From contig JAABSP010000002.1 in assembly GCA_011390345.1 (NCBI GenBank), positions 62,001 through 126,000 of the forward strand: DNA of 64,000 nucleotides. Reading direction: 5' to 3'. Of this stretch, positions 43,247 to 50,988 are shown piece by piece. Source of the DNA: Desulfobacteraceae bacterium. GTDB lineage: Bacteria; Desulfobacterota; Desulfobacteria; Desulfobacterales; JAABSP01. A model generated the notes under the pieces. It made no database searches. It was not told where the DNA came from and was given only the letters and a program-made list of their open reading frames with translations. A program made the position numbers and the translations under genes. Each line of letters starts with the position of its first letter. The stretch's first letter is position 1.

Positions 43247-43924
43247 ATGAAGCCCAAAATCCTGATCGTGGAAGATGAGCCGGCCATTGCGGATACGATC
43301 CAGTATGCGCTGGAGACGGACGGGTTCGCCACCGAAATTCTGAACTCGGGAGGCCCTGCCCTGCCCCTGCTCAAGGCGGAGAAGATCGCTCTCATCGTGC
43401 TGGACATCGGCCTGCCGGACATCAACGGCATCGAGCTGTGCAAAAAGATCCGGACGCTCTCCGATGTTCCGATCATCTTTCTCACCGCGAGATCGGACGA
43501 GATCGACCGGGTGGTGGGGCTGGAGATCGGCGGGGACGACTATGTCACCAAGCCCTTCAGCCCCCGTGAACTGGCCGCACGGGTCAAGGCGGTGCTGCGA
43601 CGGGTAAAGGGAGATCCTTCCCCGGCCGGGAAGACCGTCTTTTCCCTGGACACGGAAAAGTGCCGGATCGCCTATTTCGGAACCCGCCTCGATCTTTCCA
43701 AATATGAATACAACCTGTTGACCGTCTTCATCAACCGGCCCGGCCGGGTCTTCTCCAGGGACCGGCTCATGGAGCTGGCCTGGGACGAGCCGGACGCGAG
43801 CATGGACCGCACCGTGGATGCACACATCAAAAACCTCCGGGCAAAGCTGAAAACCATCCGGCCCGATATCGACCCGATCCTGACCCATCGGGGCATGGGA
43901 TATTCGCTCAAAGAGGGATTATGA
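43247..43924 (+). CDS. creB: CreB-like response regulator (OmpR family)
   Basis: 225 aa. Receiver domain with acidic pocket ILIVEDEPAIADTIQ, phosphoacceptor Asp in LIVLDIGLPDINGIELCKKI, Thr/Ser in PIIFLTARSDEIDRVVGLE and Lys in DDYVTKPFSPREL. C-terminal winged helix of the OmpR kind (RVFSRDRLMELAWDEPDASM, DRTVDAHIKNLRAKL). The stop overlaps the kinase start by 4 bp. Named by analogy because the kinase resembles CreC. Its place after the exosortase gene suggests that it controls this module. Confidence 0.85.
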   Translation: MKPKILIVEDEPAIADTIQYALETDGFATEILNSGGPALPLLKAEKIALIVLDIGLPDINGIELCKKIRTLSDVPIIFLTARSDEIDRVVGLEIGGDDYVTKPFSPRELAARVKAVLRRVKGDPSPAGKTVFSLDTEKCRIAYFGTRLDLSKYEYNLLTVFINRPGRVFSRDRLMELAWDEPDASMDRTVDAHIKNLRAKLKTIRPDIDPILTHRGMGYSLKEGL

Positions 43925-45351
43925 GACTCGGCACAAGGATTTTCTTCTGTTATCTGCTGATATTCGCCATCTGCTTCTACTCTCCCATCGACTGGATCAT
44001 CTACACCCTTCGGGCCCGCTATCTGGAGGGGGTGGAAGATCCGCTGGTGGATCAGGCAAACATCCTCGGGGCCTTTGCCGGGATGCAGATGGAGGCCGGG
44101 GAGTTCGACCCGGAAAAGTGGTATGCGATCTTCGACCGGGTCTATGAAGCGCCGATTTCGGCAAAGATCTATAAGTTGGTAAAGGATTCGGTGGATCTGA
44201 GGGTCTACATCACCGATGCCGGGGGAAAGGTCATTTTCGACTCGGAATCGAAGGAGACTATCGGCGAGGATTATTCCGAATGGCGGGATGTGATGCTGAC
44301 GCTGCGGGGAGAATACGGCGCCCGAACCACACTGATGGATGAAGATGATCCCACCTCATCCGTGCTCTATGTGGCCGCGCCCATTCAGGTGGACGGCGAG
44401 ATCGCAGGGGTGTTGACTGTGGCAAAGCCGACCACCAACATCAAATACTTTTTGAAAAATGCAAGGCCCCAGATCCTGGGCATCGGCCTGCTCTATCTGC
44501 TGGCCGCGATCCTGCTGAGCTTTCTCGTCTCCCTCTGGCTGACGCTGCCCATCAAGCGGCTCACCAAATATGCCGAAGCTATCCGGGAGGGCAAAAGGCC
44601 CGAATTCCCCCGGCTGGACAAGAGCGAGATCGGCGAGATGGGCAAAGCCTTCGAGGGGATGCAGGAGGCCCTGGAGGGGAAGCGGTATGTGGAGCAGTAT
44701 GTCCAGAATCTGACCCATGAGATCAAAAGCCCCCTTTCCGCGATCCGGGGCGCGGCCGAATTGATGGCCGAGCCCGGAATGGACGAGGAAAGAAGGGCAA
44801 AATTTACGGCAAATATTCGAAATGAAGCCCGAAGGATTCAGCGGATCATCGACCGGATGCTGGAGCTTGCTGCCCTGGAAAATCAGAAGAAGCTCCGGAA
44901 GATCGAAGCGGTATCTTTAAATACGATCGTCAAGACGGTGCTGGAGAGCAATGAAATTCAACTCTCTGAAAAAGAAATCCAAATCCAGATGGATCTGCCG
45001 GAGGATCTCCAGATCGGCGGGGATGGCTTCCTGCTTCACCAGGCCGTTGCAAATTTAATTCAAAACAGCATCGACTTCAGCCCCCGGGGAGGAGCCATCG
45101 CGATTTCTGCACAAACAGAAGAGCTGATGCTGCGGCTCATCATTGCAGACGAGGGCCCCGGCATTCCCGAATATGCCAAAGAGAAGGTCTTCGAGAAGTT
45201 CTTCTCCCTCCAGCGGCCCGATACCGGGGAGAAGAGTACGGGGCTGGGGTTGAACTTCGTTAGAGAGGTGGCAATGCTGCATGGGGGCAGGGTCTTTCTG
45301 GAGGAGAGAGCGGGAAAAGGGTTGAAGGCCGTACTGGAGATCGGCAGGTAA
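43921..45351 (+). CDS. creC: CreC-like sensor histidine kinase
   Basis: 476 aa. Two membrane helices (IFFCYLLIFAICFYSPIDWI; ILGIGLLYLLAAILLSFLVS) flank a periplasmic sensor very like CreC (VYITDAGGKVIFDSESKETI, DYSEWRDVMLTLRGEYGART, SSVLYVAAPIQVDGEIAGVL). Then HAMP, HisKA with HEIKSPLSAIRGAAELMA, and HATPase (NLIQNSIDFSPRGGAI, DEGPGIPEYA, STGLGLNFV). In enterics CreC responds to carbon or envelope cues and the regulon includes creD, which is absent here; instead the exosortase and its target are adjacent. Signal unknown. Confidence 0.88.
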   Translation: MRLGTRIFFCYLLIFAICFYSPIDWIIYTLRARYLEGVEDPLVDQANILGAFAGMQMEAGEFDPEKWYAIFDRVYEAPISAKIYKLVKDSVDLRVYITDAGGKVIFDSESKETIGEDYSEWRDVMLTLRGEYGARTTLMDEDDPTSSVLYVAAPIQVDGEIAGVLTVAKPTTNIKYFLKNARPQILGIGLLYLLAAILLSFLVSLWLTLPIKRLTKYAEAIREGKRPEFPRLDKSEIGEMGKAFEGMQEALEGKRYVEQYVQNLTHEIKSPLSAIRGAAELMAEPGMDEERRAKFTANIRNEARRIQRIIDRMLELAALENQKKLRKIEAVSLNTIVKTVLESNEIQLSEKEIQIQMDLPEDLQIGGDGFLLHQAVANLIQNSIDFSPRGGAIAISAQTEELMLRLIIADEGPGIPEYAKEKVFEKFFSLQRPDTGEKSTGLGLNFVREVAMLHGGRVFLEERAGKGLKAVLEIGR

Positions 45352-45498
45352 GATCCATTTTGTCACGGCCCCCGATGCATCTGATGGAAATGATGGGCCG
45401 TGACGCTTTATCACAACCCATCACTTTAGGCAGATTTCAAGCCGTCATCGCATCAATGCCCCATCAGTGGCCATCATATCCATCATATGCATCCGGGT

Positions 45499-46122
45499 TC
45501 AGGCAGTTTTGATCACCACCTCCATCTTATCCTTGAGCGCCTCCTTGAACTTGTCCGCATCCTCGGCCGAACCGACAACCGTTCCGTAGTGCATGGGAAT
45601 GACGATCTTTGGATTGACGGCAAGCGCTGCATCCACGGCCTGATCCGCTGTCATCACATAGGTTCCCGAGACCGGCAGCAGCGCGATATCGGCATCGATA
45701 TCCTTCATCTCCGGGATTAAATCGGTATCCCCGGCATGGTAGATCCGAACCCCGTCGATCTCGACCACGAACCCGACCCAACCGTTTTCTTTTGGGTGGA
45801 AATCCTTGTCCGTGTTATAGGCCGGAACCGCCTCGATCTTTACACCCTCGAGGGTTGCGGACTCGCCCGGCGCAACGACCTTTACATTTCCGGAGAGCTT
45901 CTTTGCCGAGTCCTTCTCCGTCACGATGACGGTGTTTTTGCCCTGGATCTTCTCCACATCCTCGGGGGAACAGTGGTCGAAATGGTCATGGGTGATCAGG
46001 ATGATATCGGCTTCAGGTCCCGGCTCGATCTGGTACGGGTCGATGTAGATCCTTTTGGATGCATCGATCCGAAAGCAGTCGTGCCCGAGCCATACGATCT
46101 TTTCCGCCATCTCTTTTACCAT
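45499..46122 (-). CDS. UlaG-like MBL-fold metal-dependent hydrolase
   Basis: 207 aa; the ATG at 46122 follows AAGGAGACATC. Metallo-beta-lactamase fold: first strands KIVWLGHDCFRIDASKRIYI, metal motif ILITHDHFDHCSPEDVEKI (HxHxDH), GVRIYHAGDTDLIPEM (next His and Asp) and VIPMHYGTV (last His). This short form is the UPF0173/UlaG-like family (L-ascorbate-6-phosphate lactonase relatives), but no sugar genes are near. The role of these paralogs is usually unknown. It stands alone. Confidence 0.88.
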   Translation of the reverse strand: MVKEMAEKIVWLGHDCFRIDASKRIYIDPYQIEPGPEADIILITHDHFDHCSPEDVEKIQGKNTVIVTEKDSAKKLSGNVKVVAPGESATLEGVKIEAVPAYNTDKDFHPKENGWVGFVVEIDGVRIYHAGDTDLIPEMKDIDADIALLPVSGTYVMTADQAVDAALAVNPKIVIPMHYGTVVGSAEDADKFKEALKDKMEVVIKTA

Positions 46123-46325
46123 TTGATGTCTCCTTGAAGCTTTGTAAGGGTTTGCATTTGGCCGATGTTTTCCGGCGCGATCCTGCCCATTTTAGCCGTT
46201 ATCATCCGTTCGGGTCAAAAGAAAAATTCAGGAGCTGTCAGGAGCATTCTTTTCCCGCGGACATTTGACTTGAATTGTGATACCCTTCATTGTATGAATA
46301 GCTTTTCGTGTCAGGAGAAAGTAGG

Positions 46326-46550
46326 ATGGCAACAAACATGAATGAAGAAAATTTCGTAGAACAGGAAGTAACATATACACTTGTAAAAGAGGGAAAGATT
46401 TTCATCATCGAGAATGTACCGGCCCGGGTGAATACAGAAACAGGGGAACAATTCTTTTCACCGCAGACCGTTGAACGATTACAGCGGATCATCCGGAGCG
46501 AACATCAGCCTGTTCGGTTTGTTCAAACACCCGTGTTTGAGTTTTCATAA
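46326..46550 (+). CDS. YgiT-like small protein lacking the zinc motifs
   Basis: 74 aa from the ATG at 46326 (AGGAG upstream). EQEVTYTLVKEGKIFIIENV, then PARVNTETGEQFFSPQTVER, corresponds to the zinc-ribbon half of YgiT/MqsA-type antitoxins, but the two CxxC pairs (usually before EVTY and in VPAxVCxxCGE) are gone. There is no C-terminal HTH and no toxin gene adjacent. It may be an orphan, or a partner of the GTPase operon that starts 26 bp later. Confidence 0.65.
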   Translation: MATNMNEENFVEQEVTYTLVKEGKIFIIENVPARVNTETGEQFFSPQTVERLQRIIRSEHQPVRFVQTPVFEFS

Positions 46551-46575
46551 GATTCATATGATGAGGTAGGACGCT

Positions 46576-48867
46576 ATGGCAGCATCAGCACTGAGCCGGG
46601 AGATCATCGAAAGCCGCAGGGAGAAGGCCCCCCGCCTGCAGCGGATCATCGACGGATGCAAAGAGTTGAGCGAAAAGCTTGAAGATGTGGTCTCTGCGAT
46701 GACATCGCTGGATGAGATCGACGCGCATCGGATGCGGGAGGCCGACGAGAAGATCCGGGGGATTCAGGAAGCGCTGGAAGCTCTTCGGAAAAGGGCAGCA
46801 CTTAGGCACGACCGGTTCAGCTCCGGGCTCATCACTGTTGCGGTCGCGGGGCTGGAGAAGGCCGGGAAGACGACCTTTCTCCGGTCTCTCACCGGAATCG
46901 AGGCGCTGCCGACCTTTGATGAGCGCTGTACCGCAGTCCTCTGCGAGATCCGGTATGCCCAAGGCCGGGAGGATTTCGATCTGGAGTTCTATACCGAGGC
47001 CGAGTTTACGGACCGGGTGCTTCGGCCCCTGATAGAGACGGTGCAGAGTGCGCTTCCCGGGGATCAGCAGCGAGGTTTTTCGGTTCCTGGTACGGCAGCA
47101 GGGTTTTCTTCCATGAGCCTGCCCCCGCCCGAGACGCTGCCGGGCGGAACCACCGCACATAAGCTGCTCAAGGATCTGCACCGGCTGAAGAACAGCTTTG
47201 GCGAGTGCCTCAAATATCTGGGCCATGTGCCGCTGCAACGGCAGCCCCTCTCCGAGATGCGGGAATGGGTCTCCTACCCGCAGACCATGGAGGAGACCGC
47301 AGATGAAAAGGCGCGGGGGGATCGGATGGCGCGGGTTGCGGCCGCAAAGCGCTGCCGGATTCACACCGCGTTTGCCGGGGGCTCCGAGCACCTGCGATGG
47401 ATCGACACCCCGGGCGTGGATGATCCCAACCGCAGAGCCCGGGATATGACCCTTGCCACCATCGCGGCCGACGCGGATCTACTGGTGACGGCCAGCCGCC
47501 CCGGCGCGACCCCTTCGCCCGGAGAAAGTTTCCACCGGTTCTGGGATTCGGTCTCCCGGCAGCCGGACGAGATCGACCTGATGAGCCGCCTCCTCTTTGC
47601 CCTGAACATCGACAAGCGGGTCGATCCGGAGGGGGAGAATATCCGGATTCACCGGAAATATCTGATGGATGCCGGGGTTCCGGGCCATATCTTCGTCGGC
47701 CCATTCGAGGCCACAAACCCCGATGATGCAAAGGGGCTGATGAAAGCGGTCAACGATCATCTGCAGAAAAACCTTGCTGATCAGGATATGGCCGCGGTGG
47801 ACCTGATCGAAGGGCAGTTGAAGCACATCCGGGCACAGATCCGACTGCTCTGCGATCTGCTGGCCCAAAGCCACCCGGCCGATGCCTCCCTGCAGGAGAT
47901 GGAGGACGAGGCCTTTCACCGCTGGTTCCACTGGTATCAGGCCGAGGAGGATACCGGCTTCTGGTCCGACCTGGTGGAGGCTCTGGACCGATCGGTCCGC
48001 AACATCACCGAAGATTCCCGGATCAAGGATTCAGAGGCCGCGCTCAATGCGATCTTTGCGCAGGAGGCCGGGACCATCCAGGAAAAGATCCCCAAGCCCA
48101 AGGATCTGGAGACCTACCTGATCCGCCACCGGGGAGAGAATCCGATCCCGCACGGGATGCGGACCATAAGCACCCACTTTTCAAAGCTCATCAACAAGCT
48201 CTCCGGAGAGATCCAGGCATTCGGGCCCGTGATGCAGGACGAGCTGGTCTCGGTGCTGACCGAGGCGGGGCTGGGGCCTCTGCTGAAGGGGGATGCCAGC
48301 TCAGCAAAGCTGAAGAGCCTTGTGGAACGGTTCGAGAACAGCGCAGGCCCCAACGAGGTGACGGATGTGCTGAAGGAGACCCTGGAGCTTCCCCGGAACC
48401 TGAAATATGTGCTCCGGTACGAACTCCGGGGCGCGGTCGATTTCAGCGACCCGACATTGTGGGACGAGAACGAGACCGCGTGGAGCCGCCTGGTGGACAT
48501 GATCACCGCAAACAACGGGGATCTGGAGCGGCTCTCGACCTTCGACACCTACCGCCATCCGCCCGTGACGGAATCCCGGGAAGCCGACAGCGACATCCTG
48601 AAACGGATCGCGGGCAACGCGATGCTTGGGGTCCATGCGGTTCTGAACAACGAGCGGAACCTCCCCCGAAGGATCGCGGACGACTTCATGCGGGACTGCC
48701 GGGTGCGCCTCTGCTTCGCGCCCGAATCAGAGCAGCAGTGGCGATCCCTTCTCTTCCGGAACCGGGCCGAACTCCTCTCCCAGGCCATCGGCCGGATCCG
48801 GTCATCTTCGGAGAGAATCCGAGACTTCCACCGGGCCGTGCGGGGGCTGGCCGCGGAGCTGCCATGA
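46576..48867 (+). CDS. Dynamin-like GTPase 1
   Basis: 763 aa. P-loop VAVAGLEKAGKTTFLRSLTG at ~residue 95-110, after an N-terminal helical segment. G2 Thr likely in FDERCTAVLCEIRY. G3 LRWIDTPGVDDPNRRARDMT, G4-like FALNIDKRVDPEG (NIDK in place of NKxD). The C-terminal ~350 residues are helical, without an evident membrane segment. No known close relative is recalled; it is placed with dynamin-family proteins by the large G domain and long helical stalk. First of three consecutive GTPase genes; its stop overlaps the start of the next (ATGA). Confidence 0.78.
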   Translation: MAASALSREIIESRREKAPRLQRIIDGCKELSEKLEDVVSAMTSLDEIDAHRMREADEKIRGIQEALEALRKRAALRHDRFSSGLITVAVAGLEKAGKTTFLRSLTGIEALPTFDERCTAVLCEIRYAQGREDFDLEFYTEAEFTDRVLRPLIETVQSALPGDQQRGFSVPGTAAGFSSMSLPPPETLPGGTTAHKLLKDLHRLKNSFGECLKYLGHVPLQRQPLSEMREWVSYPQTMEETADEKARGDRMARVAAAKRCRIHTAFAGGSEHLRWIDTPGVDDPNRRARDMTLATIAADADLLVTASRPGATPSPGESFHRFWDSVSRQPDEIDLMSRLLFALNIDKRVDPEGENIRIHRKYLMDAGVPGHIFVGPFEATNPDDAKGLMKAVNDHLQKNLADQDMAAVDLIEGQLKHIRAQIRLLCDLLAQSHPADASLQEMEDEAFHRWFHWYQAEEDTGFWSDLVEALDRSVRNITEDSRIKDSEAALNAIFAQEAGTIQEKIPKPKDLETYLIRHRGENPIPHGMRTISTHFSKLINKLSGEIQAFGPVMQDELVSVLTEAGLGPLLKGDASSAKLKSLVERFENSAGPNEVTDVLKETLELPRNLKYVLRYELRGAVDFSDPTLWDENETAWSRLVDMITANNGDLERLSTFDTYRHPPVTESREADSDILKRIAGNAMLGVHAVLNNERNLPRRIADDFMRDCRVRLCFAPESEQQWRSLLFRNRAELLSQAIGRIRSSSERIRDFHRAVRGLAAELP

Positions 48868-50882
48868 GCGAAAGAGGGTTGGAAAGCCGCTTCAGAAAGG
48901 CCGCAGAAGCTGCGGAAAGGGCAGGCGATGAAGAGAGCGCGGCCAAGCTTCGAAAGATCCTCGGTGAACTCCGGTCCGAGATCTACACCCTTGCCGTGGT
49001 GGGGGAGTTCAAGACCGGGAAATCGACGCTGATCAACCGGATCTTTTTAAAAGCGGATGTCCTGTTTACGGATGTGCTGGAGGCCACCGCGATTCCCACC
49101 GAGATCCGGTATGGGCCGGAAAAGCGGCTGCTCGTCTTCCCAAGAGTTCAGGGGGAAAAGGCAGACCATCCCTTTGCAGAAGGGAAAACCGCGGAAGGGT
49201 CGGCGGCCGACCGAGAGGGAGAGGGGGAGGGAGAACCGATCGAGATCCCCGACCCCGGAGAGGCCGATATCCGGGATCAGACCACGGCCTCCACCCCCGA
49301 GGCCCGGGAGGCGCTTTCAAGAAAGACCGAAAGGGTGGTGCTATATTGGCCCGCGCCCAGCCTAGCAGGGCTTGCGGTATTCGACACCCCCGGCATCAAT
49401 GCGGCCAACGAGGCCCTGGCCGCAACCACCTACCGAATCATTCCCCGGGCAGATCTGGTCCTCTTTGCCACCAACGCGCGCCAGCTCTCGGAGACGGAAC
49501 TCGCCTTTCTAACAGGCGGCGTCTTCGCGCACGGCATTACAAAGGTGATGACCGTTGTGACCTACGATCCCAAAGCCGGGGCTCTTCCCCCGGACCGGCA
49601 GCGGCGACTGAAGGAGACCATCCGGGCACAGCTTGCCGCGATCGGAAGGGAAGAGATCCCGGTGGAGATGGTCCAACTGAAGGAGCCACAGGAGAGAGCG
49701 GAGAAAGCCGGAGAAGATAAGGAAAAATGGCCGAGCTTTCGGGAGCGGATCGAGCTGGAAAGCCCGGGCGGTAAAGGGGAGAGTGACGGGCGGATCGAGA
49801 TTGAAACCCCGGGCCGTAAAGGAGAGAGAAACGGCCGGCAGATGGTGGAAGGCGTGATCGGGGATCTGCTGGGCGAGCGCCCCGGCTCCGGGCCTGCCCA
49901 CAAAGGCGGCATCGCCCGGTTCGAGGAGAAGCTGATCGCCTTCATCCGTGAAAATATCCGGCCTGGCCGGCAGGTAAAGGCCGAGCATCTTTTTCAAAAG
50001 ACCCTCTCCCTTGCCGTGATGCGGTGCGAGGCCGAGATATCGGCCATCGACAAGGGGGAGGCCGAGCGGCAGGAGATGATCGGGGCATTCCGGGAGCGGG
50101 AGGCTTCCATTCAAAAGGAGCATGAAACCGTGACTGCCCGGCTTCGGGAGGATCTCGGAGAGATCGAAACCGGATTCACCCGGGAGCTGCTGCAGGGGCT
50201 TTCGGAGATCTCGGAGCGGTTCATCCGCAGCTTTGAAGAATGCGAGGATGTGGGGGATCTCCAGAACCGGCTCAATCATGCCGAGGGAAAGCTCCGGCAG
50301 GCGATCGAGAATCTCTTTTTTACGGCAGCCGACCGGACCAAAAAGAAGATCGAAGATCGAATCCGGGAGGATCAGAGGGCCGGGGAGATCGCATTTTCCC
50401 TGGATTCGGCCATTGCCGGAAATCTGGACATCGAAGGCGGAGTGCTGGCAAATGTGCCGCCCTTTGCGGTCTATGCCCTCGATTTCTCCCTTTTCATTCT
50501 GGTAGGGCCATTCCGACCCGTGGCCCGCCTCCTCATGCGCCTGGCGGCCCAGGAAATCCCCTTTTTGAACCGGATTCTGCCTGCCAATGTGGCCGCCTCC
50601 ATCCTGAAGGGCCGCATCCGGAAATCCCTGAACGCGGAGTTCGCCCGCATTGAGGCCGAGCTTCCCCCGAAGATCGAAGCGATGTTTGCAGAGCTGACGG
50701 AAAATATCTCCGGAGAATGGCGAAAAGCCGCAGAGGAGCGGATGGGGGCCGTGCGCCGGGGGATGGAGAGCGCGGAAAGTGGCCCAAAAGACCCGGCCCA
50801 AAAAGCCCGGCTGGAGCAGTATCTGGCCGAACTGAAGAAGCTTTCGGCAGCCGGACAAATGGCGCCGACCCCGGCCCAATGA
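48864..50882 (+). CDS. Dynamin-like GTPase 2
   Basis: 672 aa from the ATG at 48864, which overlaps the previous stop; the longer open frame upstream lies within GTPase 1. P-loop YTLAVVGEFKTGKSTLINRI at ~45-60, G2 Thr in LFTDVLEATAIPTEIRYG, G3 LAVFDTPGINAANEALAATT; G4 is not clear (MTVVTYDPKAG). A low-complexity Gly/Glu-rich insert with a duplicated unit occurs near 295-325 (LESPGGKGES, then IETPGRKGERNG). Residues ~535-580 are hydrophobic (VPPFAVYALDFSLFILVGPF), suitable as a membrane paddle. GEFxxGKST is a typical bacterial dynamin P-loop. Confidence 0.85.
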   Translation: MSERGLESRFRKAAEAAERAGDEESAAKLRKILGELRSEIYTLAVVGEFKTGKSTLINRIFLKADVLFTDVLEATAIPTEIRYGPEKRLLVFPRVQGEKADHPFAEGKTAEGSAADREGEGEGEPIEIPDPGEADIRDQTTASTPEAREALSRKTERVVLYWPAPSLAGLAVFDTPGINAANEALAATTYRIIPRADLVLFATNARQLSETELAFLTGGVFAHGITKVMTVVTYDPKAGALPPDRQRRLKETIRAQLAAIGREEIPVEMVQLKEPQERAEKAGEDKEKWPSFRERIELESPGGKGESDGRIEIETPGRKGERNGRQMVEGVIGDLLGERPGSGPAHKGGIARFEEKLIAFIRENIRPGRQVKAEHLFQKTLSLAVMRCEAEISAIDKGEAERQEMIGAFREREASIQKEHETVTARLREDLGEIETGFTRELLQGLSEISERFIRSFEECEDVGDLQNRLNHAEGKLRQAIENLFFTAADRTKKKIEDRIREDQRAGEIAFSLDSAIAGNLDIEGGVLANVPPFAVYALDFSLFILVGPFRPVARLLMRLAAQEIPFLNRILPANVAASILKGRIRKSLNAEFARIEAELPPKIEAMFAELTENISGEWRKAAEERMGAVRRGMESAESGPKDPAQKARLEQYLAELKKLSAAGQMAPTPAQ

Positions 50883-50988
50883 TCCGGCAAGGCCGACCAG
50901 CATATGCCTGAAAACCTTCGATGACGGATACCGCGTGCCAGGCCGCAAGAATGATCCGGTAATGCCGGCCAACATATGCCTGAAAACC
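50879..50988. repeat. 38-bp direct repeat duplicating the GTPase 3 start region
   Basis: 50879-50916 and 50951-50988 match at 34 of 38 positions, 72 bp apart. Copy 1 begins on the stop codon of GTPase 2 and holds a dead start (ATGCCTGAAAACC then a stop after six codons). Copy 2 holds the real start of GTPase 3 with the same MPEN codons. Confidence 0.8.

Noticed and set aside
45362-45404. 10-bp hairpin after the CreC-like gene
   Set aside because: GTCACGGCCC/GGGCCGTGAC is perfect, but no T tract follows, so I do not call it a terminator. It could still be an mRNA-end structure.
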